A stretch of 34,270 nt of DNA from JASGCK01 sp031430035 (GTDB lineage Bacteria > Pseudomonadota > Gammaproteobacteria > Burkholderiales > Burkholderiaceae_C): the NCBI GenBank assembly GCA_031430035.1, contig JANPAS010000134.1:1-34270 (forward strand), in the 5' to 3' direction. Shown here piece by piece: positions 9,101 to 16,197 of this stretch; positions within the stretch are counted from its first letter, which is position 1, and each line of letters opens with the position of its first letter. Both the position numbers and the translations under genes were made by a program. Below the pieces are notes generated by a model that was not told the DNA's origin, did not search any database, and saw only the letters and a list, made by a program, of their open reading frames with translations.

Positions 9101-12100
9101 TACCAACGCCCAGCGTGCTCACCGTACCGCCCGTAATGTTGACGCCAACGCCTGTATTTGAACTGCCCGACAAAATAATACGGCCGCGCTGGGTGTTATT
9201 GAGTGTGGTTGCGCCCGAGATATTGAGGCCCGTTCCGCTATTGGATGTGCCCGAAAAGCTCAGCGTTCCGTTACCTGTGTTGTTGTAGGAGCCAGAGATG
9301 CCCCCTAGGCCAGCACCGCTATTGGATTGTCCCTGTATATAAATGCTGCCGTTGCTGCTAAGGTTTAGCGTGCTCGTCGTAAATGTGGTGCCATTGCCGC
9401 TGGACAAATTAGCAAAACCAGATATGTTCAAATTGCCAGAGCCGGTGCTATTTAAAACCGTAGCCGCTGAAAACTGCACGCCCGACAGTGTGGTTGAGTT
9501 GGTATAGCCCGTTACCGTAATCGAGCCATTAGCCCCGCTGGTCATTAAAGTTGAAGCGGCAGTAAAGTTGACGCCTAGACCTGTATTTGAACTGCCTGAC
9601 AGAACGATGCTGCCGTTCTGTGTGTTATTGAGTGTGATTGCAGCCGCGATATTGAGACCCGTACCCGTATTGGATGTGCCAGAAAAACTCAGTGTCCCGT
9701 TACCCGTGTTGTTATAAGTACCCGAGATATTGAGGCCAACGCCGCTATTGGATTGCCCTTGTAGGTAGATACTGCCATTGCTGCTGAGGTTTAACGTAGG
9801 CGCGGCCACAAATGTAATACCGCTTGCACTGGATAAATTGGCAAAGCCTGATACGTTCAAACTTCCCAAACCGGTGCTATTCAAAACTGGGGCTAATGAA
9901 AACCGCACGCCCGACTGCGTGGTTGAATTGCTATAGCCCGTCACGCTAATCGAGCCATTACCACTAGTCATTAAAGTGGCGGCAGCGGTAAAGTTGACAC
10001 CCACGCCCGTGTTTGAGCTGCCGGAAAAAAGGATGCTGCCGTTCTGCGTGTTATTGAGCGTCGTTGCGCCCGTGATATTGAGACCTACACCCGTATTGGA
10101 TGTGCCAGAAAAACTCAGTGTTCCGTTACCCGTGTTGTTATAAGTCCCAGAAATACCCGCTATGCCTGTGTTGCTATTCGATTGCCCCACGATATAGACG
10201 CTTCCATTGTTGCCCCTAGAAAGCGTGATCGTGCTCAGATTAAAGCCAACTGCGCTAGACCGATTGGCATAGCTTGAAATGTTAATCGCGCCCGCTGAGC
10301 CGTTACTCACAACATTAAAGTTGGCGGCACTAACGACGCCCGCCGTATTGAGCACGATCGCCGATAGTGTTGTGCTGTTGGTCACACCCGTGATATTAAT
10401 AAAACCAGTGCCGTTTTGAACGATGGAATAATTTGCGCCGTCAATAACGAGTCCTACGCCAGAGTTGGATCGTCCGTAAAGGTTTACCGAGCCGCTGTTG
10501 TTGTTAATAATCCGGTTTTCCGTGGGTGCGGTGCCGAATCCCCCAATAAACAAACCGATTCCCGAGCTTTGGTTTGCATAGCCTTCTAGTGTGACCACCC
10601 CAGAACCTGAGTTGTTGACCGAAAAATTTGCATCAGTAGGCCAAATTGGAATACTCAAGCCAGCGGCTGTTGTCGAGTTTGTAATACCTCGTATCGTCAC
10701 CGAGCCGCTGGAGTTATTTCGAAGAACAAACGAGTCATCCCCAAGCGTAGCGCCTATACCAGAGTTTGAACTACCAGTTATTGAGATCGAACCACTTCCA
10801 TTGTTGACGAAGGCATTAAAAAAAGCCCCCCCATTGTGTATTTGCAAACCAGTACCTGAACGGCTTAATCCAATAACGTTTATTTGACCGCTTCCATTGT
10901 TATAAATAATAGTTCCAGCACCAACGGCATCTATTCCGAACCGAATTCCCGCTTGAGAATTAGATGAGCCCGTGATATTAACAATACCCGTTCCATTGTT
11001 ATAAATACTAGAAGCATATAAAACCGGCAGGTACACACCATCCGCTGCATTCGCATAGCCCGTTATATTGACATTAGCCCCGCCAACCACGGCAATATTA
11101 CCCGTCAAATTAACGGCAGTCGTGCCTGCAAGGCCTACCGTATTACCGTATATCTTTATGTCTCCACCATTAGTCTGTAGCGCCCCGTTGCTTGTCACGC
11201 ACACAAAGCCTGTGCCTACGTTACCGCTATCGGCCGTCAAATTAACGCCCAGAGAGCCACTCGTCGCCGCTATCGTGCTATTAACCGTAATAGAACCGTT
11301 AGCCAAGAGCGTAAGGTTGGTAAGCGCAACCGTGTTATTAGCTTTAATGATGTTGGCGTTCACAATAATGTTGCCCTGACCCGCCGCTCCACTTGTCGTG
11401 GTAATGAGCACGTTGGTAGAGTTGAGCGCATCGACAATCGATGTGTTGCTAACGTTGCTGGTTAAGTTCGTGCCGCTTGACCAAATGCCGCCTGTTAACG
11501 TTCCATTGTTGCTTGCTGTAGACGTAATCGTGATGTTGGTCGGATCAATCAACCACTGCCCAGCGCCCGTCTTACCCGCGCCTTTGATAGTGCCGTCAAT
11601 GTTCACCACATGACCCGATGTCTCGACAAAACCGCCCGAGCCATTGGCAGAGCTGATGTCAATCGTGCTGCCTGCTTGCACCACGGTTTGCGCCGCCATC
11701 GAGAAGTTCAAGAGCGAGGTTACTTTGTTGAGGTTGTCGCCGCCAATAACGACCGTGCCGCCGCCCGCATCGCCCGAGGCGTTAACCGTGCTGTTGTTCA
11801 GGAGCGCCACATACTGACCCGCCATGATGGCCGTGCCGCCCTTGTTGCCGCCCGTGCCTGAAACGTCTAGCGTACCGCTGTTGACGACCGCGCCCTCGTC
11901 ACCGCCATCCAAGATGATGACGCCGTTTTTACTCGTCATGCTTCTGGCTCTGATCACGCCTTCGTTGTTGACGACGTTGTCCAGTAGCGTTTCTTTGCCT
12001 CTAGCGGTCAAAAAGACTTGGCCACCATCGGCCACGATGAGGCCTTTGTTTTGCACCAAGGCGTTGGCAACCGCGCCTGTAATTTGGACGCTCAAAAGCT

Positions 12101-12908
12101 GTCCGTTGTCTAGGCTGAGTCCCAATGTTTGTCCAGCCGCCAAGGTAATCGTGCCGCCATTGGCAATGATCGTGCCCTCGTTGGTGACTTTGTCTGCATG
12201 CAGCACGACGTAGCCGCCCGTGCCGTTACCCGTGGCGGTGATCATGCCTTGGTTGATAACGCCCGCCAAACTACCGCCCGAGAAGCTGTAGTTGCCTGCG
12301 TCAATTTGCGCGTCTGTGATGTTTTTGGTGGTGGCAACCAGTGCGCCCACTTGCACCTGTGCGCCTCGGCCAAACATGACGCCATTGGGGTTGATCAGAA
12401 AGACCTGGCCGTTGGCTTGCAAGTTCCCATAAATCTGTGACTGGCTGTTACCAATCACGCGGTTAATGGCGATAGAGCTGCTGCTGGGCTGGTTAAAAAT
12501 AACGGTATTGCTAGCGCCAATGCTGAAAGAATTCCAATTGGCACCAAGGACATTTGTGCCTTGGTTGATGGTCATCGTATTACCGCTGGTGGTAATCGTG
12601 CCCGAACCTTTGGTGATAACGCCGCCCGTTGGAAGCACTGACTGGGCAAAACTTTTGAGGGTAAACGTGCTGACACCCGCAAAGGCAAGAGCCACCGCAA
12701 ATGAAATACTGGCAAGGCTTGACCCGCCCACACCCGCGACATCAAAACTGCTCGCTAAGCCATACCCCGCTTGGCTTTCAGCAAATCCATGCGCGCCCTC
12801 TCCCACCGTCTCGCCGGCATTTTTGCCTTGCGATACAGTTGTTTCAGCCACGGCAATCAATGCGCCGAATTTCTTGCTGAATACCAAACGGTAAAGGTTC
12901 TTGTTCAC
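3180..12908 (-). CDS. Giant TpsA-type (filamentous haemagglutinin/HMW1-like) repeat exoprotein
   Basis: Intact 3242-residue secreted protein of the two-partner secretion (type Vb) pathway, predicted to form a long right-handed beta-helix at the cell surface (adhesin or biofilm factor). The GTG start at 12908 gives MNKNLYRLVFSKKFGALIAV, the extended signal peptide signature (ESPR). A hydrophobic core follows at about 65-82, with likely cleavage after SFA (88). The TPS/haemagglutination-activity domain spans about 89-340 and includes NPNG at 173-176. Residues about 480-2740 are rung-like repeats rich in G, S, T and N. Four YDG-type repeats of about 95 residues cover 2744-3125, each passing to the next through ISKAN. 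A Thr-Pro linker lies at about 3131-3150, and the protein ends with C3224 and C3241, 16 residues apart. No Shine-Dalgarno is evident. No TpsB transporter is nearby. N-X-S/T sequons are extremely dense outside the TPS domain. The class is certain; ligand and function are unknown. Confidence 0.93.
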   Translation of the reverse strand: MNKNLYRLVFSKKFGALIAVAETTVSQGKNAGETVGEGAHGFAESQAGYGLASSFDVAGVGGSSLASISFAVALAFAGVSTFTLKSFAQSVLPTGGVITKGSGTITTSGNTMTINQGTNVLGANWNSFSIGASNTVIFNQPSSSSIAINRVIGNSQSQIYGNLQANGQVFLINPNGVMFGRGAQVQVGALVATTKNITDAQIDAGNYSFSGGSLAGVINQGMITATGNGTGGYVVLHADKVTNEGTIIANGGTITLAAGQTLGLSLDNGQLLSVQITGAVANALVQNKGLIVADGGQVFLTARGKETLLDNVVNNEGVIRARSMTSKNGVIILDGGDEGAVVNSGTLDVSGTGGNKGGTAIMAGQYVALLNNSTVNASGDAGGGTVVIGGDNLNKVTSLLNFSMAAQTVVQAGSTIDISSANGSGGFVETSGHVVNIDGTIKGAGKTGAGQWLIDPTNITITSTASNNGTLTGGIWSSGTNLTSNVSNTSIVDALNSTNVLITTTSGAAGQGNIIVNANIIKANNTVALTNLTLLANGSITVNSTIAATSGSLGVNLTADSGNVGTGFVCVTSNGALQTNGGDIKIYGNTVGLAGTTAVNLTGNIAVVGGANVNITGYANAADGVYLPVLYASSIYNNGTGIVNITGSSNSQAGIRFGIDAVGAGTIIYNNGSGQINVIGLSRSGTGLQIHNGGAFFNAFVNNGSGSISITGSSNSGIGATLGDDSFVLRNNSSGSVTIRGITNSTTAAGLSIPIWPTDANFSVNNSGSGVVTLEGYANQSSGIGLFIGGFGTAPTENRIINNNSGSVNLYGRSNSGVGLVIDGANYSIVQNGTGFINITGVTNSTTLSAIVLNTAGVVSAANFNVVSNGSAGAINISSYANRSSAVGFNLSTITLSRGNNGSVYIVGQSNSNTGIAGISGTYNNTGNGTLSFSGTSNTGVGLNITGATTLNNTQNGSILFSGSSNTGVGVNFTAAATLMTSGNGSISVTGYSNSTTQSGVRFSLAPVLNSTGLGSLNVSGFANLSSASGITFVAAPTLNLSSNGSIYLQGQSNSGVGLNISGTYNNTGNGTLSFSGTSNTGTGLNIAAAITLNNTQNGSIVLSGSSNTGLGVNFTAASTLMTSGANGSITVTGYTNSTTLSGVQFSAATVLNSTGSGNLNISGFANLSSGNGTTFTTSTLNLSSNGSIYIQGQSNSGAGLGGISGSYNNTGNGTLSFSGTSNSGTGLNISGATTLNNTQRGRIILSGSSNTGVGVNITGGTVSTLGVGNVSILGTSNTNFGVRIGNGINVTNANITGFSTTATGVQFAAGTNNISGNSTVTGSSAQGSGVVFAGGTLTLNSTAGNTTCITGITGNSTTSTVYGLNLSLVPTIAAASGGTIVFSGTANAGAGIFVGNGTNNITLTLPNTTLSGSSFNGSGVLVCTSANIALAGMTILGQSTNNAAINISAGGGTGAGRVILQANSTINTAGILRISGNRSIVADGDGVVFLGNVTATNAANNITGYASSVGSANNSGLNFSGGNQTIGGVVYGNTSANGVASACLSSGGIVFRGGNQTFVGTTSNVTGESNAYIGIDFNGGNQTFNGLVLGVQTSPLATATFAGGGIGFEGGTQTFNGNVTGLICSTINTNGQGIFWVGGSSTFNAGLTGTSVVSEGLYFAGGSVAIGGNVNVTGISTGNGTGVRFAAGAFTFNTAGGQYVNIVGSSATNVGISVDSGSSLAFANNGSGNLTLIGSSNTGYGIAINGTALSINNTGAGNINVVGYTNATASGAVFFNTTSTLISNGSGSLNVSGFANLSSEGGITFYIAPTLNLSSNGSIYLQGRSNSGAGLAGISGNYLNTGNGTLSLSGTSNSGTGLNISAATTLNNTPSGGIILSGLSNTGVGINISGGTLTSTGTGNISILGTSNTNTGVVIGNATSVSNANISGSSNTGAGIVVTNGSGNINLVSPNSTLSGSSISGTGVLVCTSANITLAGMTILGASTSNAAINISAGGGTGAGGVTLTANSTINTTGILRISGNTTALGAIDGVAVSGTITALNTSSNITGYSNTGAGVSFITGNQTLGANIAGVTNTYYGVRFSGANTSISGCVTGTAVSGIGVSFSGGNNTISGNVAGSGNSNAGVAFSGGGNTISGSLFGFVNAGGSAVTYVAGNNTITGNVIGVSNAGGTGTAGVNYFGGNNTISGNTTGNSNTGAGVRYSGGNNTVSGNTTGSSNSYYGVYYFNGARTITGNTTGMSNTNIGVLYFGGNSTILGNTVGVASLASVGVYYLGGNNTVSGLTVGSSNTSVGVYYGGGNNTVSGVTTGSSDTGPGVVYNAGNNTFSANTTGFSNTAQGVLLSGGGGHFLIGNASITGSSAQGTGVWFSSGCLTVNATAGNTSCITGITGNSTNSTIYGMNLSAGTVAVLQNGGSVILGGTANAGAGIFVGNGTNNITLTLPNTTLTGSSFNGPGVLVSTSANISLAGMTILGASTSNAAINISAGDGTGAGGVTLTANSTINTTGILQISGNTTALTGKNAVQFSGNLAAQNAGNNITGVASGGDVGVFFVGGNTTLGGVVSGRSNISYGVFFSGGNMTISGNVGFFANAGSSGSGFVQTGGSITGTGSLAISANQSSALGNIALTTASSSLLANVTNGNLTLNGNLSSGTNITLDAGSQYAAGVATGGDVIVGTALSINANTAGGGGTTIIYSGTPNTTNANTSKFQSLIAGANLSTTTKAYNTAVNGGTVNTSQLLNVFYRIAPNITITALNNSKVYDTTNATATGNYNVTGLIDGDTINFTASPAKTAYNTSSAGTGLSVNVTNTNLVMNGTVSGYFVNQTINATGGVISKANVTITTNGSASDKVFDTTTSSFITTNATGTVALGNASLANGSVNTSTSFTAVNTTSSFTNASAGTQTVNLTAALQDTANYTLVGGSSVRVGTNSAVISKANVSVNGTITVADKVYDTTTNAAISNGFVVQLGNSSAANGAVNANSTFTTLTVSGGFSNATAGIAKNVNITYTLSDTTNYTISGGGSGSANLTATISKANVTITTNGSVSDKVFDNTTSATVISNSTGTVLLGNVARANGSLNTSTTFTAINTSAAFTNASVGLQTINLTNVLRDTVNYTMSGGSSIVNALGANITGTPTPTPTPTPTPTPTPTPTITPTGTVASIFVETLVLVSERALPASEGTTGRGDSVNMPVTRNGEFNVPVGVSTSASFKPIQLNTQIGGRAGTCIDTGVRLPPDLDDIETCR
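3460..3516 (-). repeat. Hexanucleotide tract encoding the Thr-Pro linker
   Basis: On the plus strand three GTCGGT units, a GTT and six GGCGTT units run without interruption, encoding about nine TP dipeptides. The period is a multiple of three, so slippage would change linker length without breaking the frame. It separates the YDG repeats from the last ~90 residues of the exoprotein. Confidence 0.9.
3535..4680 (-). repeat. Four YDG-type repeats in the exoprotein
   Basis: Four consecutive segments of about 95 residues each contain K-V-Y/F-D-(T/N)-T near the start and a late D-T-(A/T/V)-N-Y-T element; the first is more divergent. Three junctions read ISKANV. This matches the YDG/MBG domains often found before the C-terminus of large bacterial adhesins. 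By hand count, 39 of 52 asparagines here are in N-X-S/T sequons. Confidence 0.75.
5375..5615 (-). repeat. Exoprotein long module, copy 3
   Basis: Encodes a segment containing LAGMTILGASTSNAAINIS and an INTTGIL(Q)ISGN end. Near-identical segments lie at about 6838-7065 and 8473-8712. The landmark tcgtcatgcc starts at 5501, with counterparts at 6971 and 8603. Spacings are 1470 and 1632 bp, both multiples of three. Confidence 0.8.
5880..6735 (-). repeat. Array of about twelve beta-helix rung repeats
   Basis: About twelve units of 22-25 residues follow the pattern G-N-N-T-(I/V)-S-G-N-T-T-G-x-S-N-T-x-x-G-V-x-Y-x-G. Each unit probably forms one rung. The period is near 69 bp but irregular, and the units are diverged at DNA level, which argues against recent slippage. 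This is coding sequence, not a CRISPR array. Confidence 0.8.
6838..7065 (-). repeat. Exoprotein long module, copy 2
   Basis: Second copy of the module with LAGMTILGASTSNAAINIS, INTTGILRISGN and a following NTTALGAIDG segment. It is closest to the copy at 5375-5615 and lies between the rung array and the block holding LSGSSISGTGVLVCTSANI. Confidence 0.8.
8473..8712 (-). repeat. Exoprotein long module, copy 1
   Basis: N-terminal-most copy, reading LAGMTILGQSTNNAAINIS and INTAGILRISGN. Upstream of it in the protein (8690-8960) lies a second duplicated block with CITGITGNST, also present at about 5580-5860 upstream of copy 3. The duplication unit was therefore at least 550 bp. Confidence 0.8.
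9225..10150 (-). repeat. Tandem repeats of about 142 residues in the exoprotein
   Basis: The landmark ttggatgtgc followed by a conserved stretch begins at 9241, 9670 and 10096, spacings of 429 and 426 bp. A further diverged copy begins at 7348. Each unit encodes NNTGNGTLSFSGTSN, then a series of short rung repeats ending in LNLSSNGSIY(L/I)QGQSNSG. The copies are similar enough at DNA level to recombine. Confidence 0.8.
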
Positions 12909-12959
12909 GTCAAATGATTAAAAAAGGTAAATAAGAGAATTAAAGTTCACTCTTTTCAC

Positions 12960-12965
12960 ATTGTA
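12960..12965 (-). promoter_or_regulatory. Putative -10 element for the exoprotein gene
   Basis: TACAAT on the minus strand, 51 bp upstream of the GTG start, in the AT-rich divergent gap 12909-13050. No good -35 element lies at 16-18 bp, so an activator may be needed or the call may be wrong. Confidence 0.3.
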
Positions 12966-13050
12966 CACAAAAAACCCATTAAACGTCTTCAGTTACAAAA
13001 TACCAACAACTATCTTTCTCACGTAAAATCATGTGACTTACCCGTACAAC

Positions 13051-14481
13051 ATGAACTCAATTACTACCCTTAACATGGCCTCAATTGAACCCACGATCCG
13101 CCTTGCCACCGTAGCAACCATCGATGCGCTAAACATTCGGTTTAGTGAAAACTGTAGTACTACATTAGTAATGCGCGAACAACACGGTCGCGATGAGTCG
13201 TCCTTTACCTTTCCGCCGCCCGATGCGGTCGTTTTTGCCGAATCAACACAAGACGTGGCGGATGCCGTCCGTATTTGCGCCCAGCACCACACCCCCGTTA
13301 TTCCCTTTGGTGTGGGCTCGTCATTAGAGGGGCATCTCTTGGCCGTGCGCGGCGGCATCAGTCTGGATGTGTCACGCATGAACAAAGTTTTGGCCATCCA
13401 CGCCGAAGATCTAACCGTCACGGTTCAGCCAGGCGTTACGCGCAAAGCGCTGAACGAAGCCATTAAACACACGGGGCTTTTCTTCCCCATTGATCCAGGC
13501 GCTGATGCCTCCATTGGCGGTATGTGCGCGACCAGAGCCAGCGGCACAAACGCCGTGCGCTATGGCACGATGCGCGAAAACGTACTGGCGCTTGAGGTTG
13601 TCACCGCCAGCGGCGAGGTCATTCGCACAGGTACGCGCGCCAAAAAAAGTAGCGCGGGTTACGACCTGACGCGCCTGATGGTGGGCTCTGAGGGCACGTT
13701 GGGTGTGATGACTGAAATCACCCTCAAAATCTACCCGCTACCCGAGGCGATTAGTGCCGCTGTCTGTAGCTTCCCCAGCATCGAAGCCGCGGTGCGCACG
13801 ACGATTCAAATCATTCAAATGGGAATTCCCATTGCGCGTGTTGAGCTGATTGATGCCAATACGGTTCGAATGCTGAACAAGCACTCGAAGCTCGATCTGC
13901 ACGAGGGCGCGATGCTGCTCATGGAGTTTCACGGCTCGCCTGCTAGCGTCCAAGAGCAAGCCGAAGCCGTACAAGAAATCGCCTCAGATCATGAGGGCCA
14001 AGCATTCGAGTGGGCAACCACACCCGAAGAGCGCACACGCCTGTGGACAGCGCGGCACAACGCCTATTTTGCAGGCGTACAAAGTCGCCCGGGGTGCAAG
14101 GTGATTTCGACCGATACCTGCGTCCCTATTTCGCGTTTGGCCGACTGCTTGCTAGAGTCTGTCGCCGAAGCGGATGCGTCGGGTATTCCGTACTTTTTAG
14201 TAGGCCACGTGGGTGATGGTAACTTTCATTTTGGCTATTTACTCGACCCTAATATCCCCGCCGAACGCGACACAGCAGAAGCGTTAAATCACAAGTTAGT
14301 GAAGCGCGCACTTCTCTTGGAGGGCACATGCACAGGGGAGCATGGCGTTGGGCTGCACAAAATGGACTTCCTTGTCGAGGAGACTGGCGCGGGCGCTGTC
14401 AACATGATGCGGATGATCAAGCAAGCGCTTGATCCGAAAAATATTATGAACCCAGGGAAGATTTTTTCAATCGATCAATAA
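13051..14481 (+). CDS. FAD-linked oxidase (GlcD/D-lactate dehydrogenase-like)
   Basis: Flavoprotein of the VAO/PCMH fold, expected to oxidise a 2-hydroxy acid such as D-lactate or glycolate, with electrons passing to the respiratory chain. The N-terminal FAD-binding domain holds VIPFGVGSSLEGH, the DPGADASIGGMCATRASGTN stretch and MVGSEGTLGVMTEITLKIYP. The C-terminal FAD-oxidase domain holds GHVGDGNFHFGY and EGTCTGEHGVGLHK, whose histidines usually bind a metal near the substrate. Length is about 476 residues, normal for a stand-alone subunit; no glcE or glcF lies beside it, so a D-lactate dehydrogenase type is more likely than glycolate oxidase. The start is uncertain: GTG 13033, ATG 13051 and ATG 13075 are all in frame and none has a clear ribosome site. 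The 3' end overlaps the convergent parB gene by 38 bp. Confidence 0.92.
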   Translation: MNSITTLNMASIEPTIRLATVATIDALNIRFSENCSTTLVMREQHGRDESSFTFPPPDAVVFAESTQDVADAVRICAQHHTPVIPFGVGSSLEGHLLAVRGGISLDVSRMNKVLAIHAEDLTVTVQPGVTRKALNEAIKHTGLFFPIDPGADASIGGMCATRASGTNAVRYGTMRENVLALEVVTASGEVIRTGTRAKKSSAGYDLTRLMVGSEGTLGVMTEITLKIYPLPEAISAAVCSFPSIEAAVRTTIQIIQMGIPIARVELIDANTVRMLNKHSKLDLHEGAMLLMEFHGSPASVQEQAEAVQEIASDHEGQAFEWATTPEERTRLWTARHNAYFAGVQSRPGCKVISTDTCVPISRLADCLLESVAEADASGIPYFLVGHVGDGNFHFGYLLDPNIPAERDTAEALNHKLVKRALLLEGTCTGEHGVGLHKMDFLVEETGAGAVNMMRMIKQALDPKNIMNPGKIFSIDQ

Positions 14482-15370
14482 GTCCGTTCAGCTCGTCAAT
14501 CGAGCCAAAACCGATCGTCAAAACGCCTTGCTCTTCGGTTTTTCCGTTACGCTTAACGCGCTTTTTAATGGTGATCTCGATAGCGGCGGCCAGCAAATCG
14601 GCCAACTCGTCTTCCACGCGCTTAATGTCCCGCGACTTCTCAGATTTTGGACGGCTGGGCGCAAGCGCAAACTCGGCGCTGATTTTTTTAACCAAACTCT
14701 CAGCTTCCCGCACTGACATTTTTTTGGCAATAATTTGATTCGCTGCCGTAATTTGCGTCGCTTTATCAAGCGACAACAAGCACCGCGCATGCCCCATATC
14801 GAGGTCGCCCGCGACCAGCATGCCCTGCACAGGCTCAGCCAAATTAAGTAATCTGAGCAGGTTAGAGGCCGCGCTACGAGAGCGCCCCACAGCGCCCGCA
14901 GCCGCCTCGTGAGTGAGTCCAAACTCTTTGATGAGGCGTTGTAGACCTTGAGCCTCCTCCAATGGATTTAAATCCTCGCGCTGCATGTTTTCAATAAGCG
15001 CCATGGCCGCGGCGGCCTCATCCGTCACGTCTTTCACCAAAACGGGCACGGCGTTAAGACCCGCTAATTTGGCGGCTCGGAAACGCCGTTCACCCGCAAT
15101 AATTTCATACTCGGCTGGCGCGCCTGCTGGCAAGCGGCGAACCAAAATCGGCTGCATCACCCCCTGCTGCCTGATGCTCTCTGCTAACTCGTAGAGTGCG
15201 CCCTCATCCATATGTGTGCGCGGCTGGTACTTGCCTGCCACCATTTGATCGAGGTTAAGGACGCCCGTGCCGCCCTCGCCGCCCCCAAGTCCAACATCCG
15301 TATCCACCGCCGTGGGCCCAAGCAAAGCCTCTAAGCCACGACCCAAACCTTTTTGTTTTTTGACTACCAT
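14444..15370 (-). CDS. parB: Chromosome-partitioning protein ParB (CTPase/DNA-binding)
   Basis: Loads onto parS sites near the origin, spreads as a CTP-dependent clamp and works with ParA to segregate origins. The 308-residue protein starts with the ParA-interacting KKQKGLGRGLEALLG and then carries the ParB/Srx domain with YQPR and GERRFRAAKLAG (CTP-binding box). The helix-turn-helix region follows, with ENMQREDLNPLEEAQGL and VGRSRSAASNLLRLL, and a C-terminal dimerisation domain ends in IDRLKKSS. A Gly-rich linker lies at about residues 27-34. It is 31 bp downstream of parA and last in the operon. Its last 38 bp overlap the convergent oxidase gene, and no terminator is visible. Confidence 0.97.
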   Translation of the reverse strand: MVVKKQKGLGRGLEALLGPTAVDTDVGLGGGEGGTGVLNLDQMVAGKYQPRTHMDEGALYELAESIRQQGVMQPILVRRLPAGAPAEYEIIAGERRFRAAKLAGLNAVPVLVKDVTDEAAAAMALIENMQREDLNPLEEAQGLQRLIKEFGLTHEAAAGAVGRSRSAASNLLRLLNLAEPVQGMLVAGDLDMGHARCLLSLDKATQITAANQIIAKKMSVREAESLVKKISAEFALAPSRPKSEKSRDIKRVEDELADLLAAAIEITIKKRVKRNGKTEEQGVLTIGFGSIDELNGLIDRLKKSSLGS

Positions 15371-15401
15371 TTCGCTCTTTCAGATTTTCTAAATTTTTAA
15401 A

Positions 15402-16172
15402 TTACATTTTTTTAATTCGCTCAACCATTTCAGCAGCAAACGCCACATAGGCTTGTGCACCCTTGGATGCCGCGTCAAATATGACCCCGGGCAATCCGTA
15501 ACTGGGCGCCTCCGCCAAACGGACATTACGCGGAATCACGGTATTAAAAACCTTGTCTGAAAAGTGCGTCTTCAGCTGATCGCTCACCTGCACTTGCAGC
15601 GTAATCCGTGGATCAAACATGACGCGCAAAAGGCCAATAATCTGCAAGTCTTTATTTAAGTTCGCATGGACTTGCTTAATCGTATTCACCAAATCGGTCA
15701 GCCCCTCGAGCGCAAAATACTCACACTGCATGGGCACAATGACGCCGTTAGCGCAGCACAAGCCGTTCAAAGTCAGCATAGACAGCGACGGCGGGCAGTC
15801 AATCAAGATGAAGTCGTACTCCGCCCCCACCACAGCTAACGCCGCCTTTAGGCGTGCTTCGCGGCGCTCTACGGCAACCAATTCAACCTCTGCTCCCGCT
15901 AGTTCACGGTTAGCGCCCAAGACGTCGTAGCCGCACTTTTCGCTGTGCACTCTAGCCTCAGCAACGGTTGCCTCTTCCAGCAATACATCATAAATCGTAC
16001 CTTTGAGCGCTCGCTTATCAACGCCCGAGCCCATCGTGGCATTGCCCTGCGGGTCTAAATCGACCATCAACACACGCTGTCCAATTTTGGCGAGTCCTGC
16101 CGCCAAATTGACGGTGGTGGTGGTCTTGCCAACGCCGCCTTTTTGATTGGCGACGCAAAAAATCTTTGCCAT
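15402..16172 (-). CDS. parA: Chromosome-partitioning ATPase ParA (Soj-like)
   Basis: Walker-type ATPase of 256 residues that binds DNA non-specifically as an ATP dimer and moves ParB-parS complexes. It starts MAKIFCVANQ, directly followed by the deviant Walker A KGGVGKTT (11-18). Walker A' MVDLDPQGN and Walker B FILIDCPPS follow. The short N-terminus without a helix-turn-helix marks it as a chromosomal (type Ib/Soj) ParA. The start at 16172 is fixed by the AAAGAGAGAG ribosome site just upstream. A longer in-frame version from 16205 would translate through that site and lacks homology. The spacing to parB is 29 bp. Confidence 0.97.
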   Translation of the reverse strand: MAKIFCVANQKGGVGKTTTTVNLAAGLAKIGQRVLMVDLDPQGNATMGSGVDKRALKGTIYDVLLEEATVAEARVHSEKCGYDVLGANRELAGAEVELVAVERREARLKAALAVVGAEYDFILIDCPPSLSMLTLNGLCCANGVIVPMQCEYFALEGLTDLVNTIKQVHANLNKDLQIIGLLRVMFDPRITLQVQVSDQLKTHFSDKVFNTVIPRNVRLAEAPSYGLPGVIFDAASKGAQAYVAFAAEMVERIKKM

Positions 16173-16187
16173 TGTTGCTCTCTCTTT
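16173..16187 (-). promoter_or_regulatory. Strong ribosome binding site deciding the parA start
   Basis: AAAGAGAGAG lies 5-6 nt before the ATG at 16172. It selects this start over the in-frame upstream ATG codons at 16205 and 16199. Confidence 0.7.
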
Positions 16188-16197
16188 ATTATTCGTC

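Noticed and set aside
3265..12894. Many open frames of 60-208 codons on the plus strand across the exoprotein gene, for example 6769-7395
   Set aside because: They follow the repeats and codon bias of the minus-strand gene, lack ribosome sites and recognisable domains, and contain the complement of the same repeats. They are shadows.
13033..13050. GTG start of the FAD oxidase at 13033
   Set aside because: No ribosome site and a non-conserved leader; ATG at 13051 or 13075 fits the family length better.
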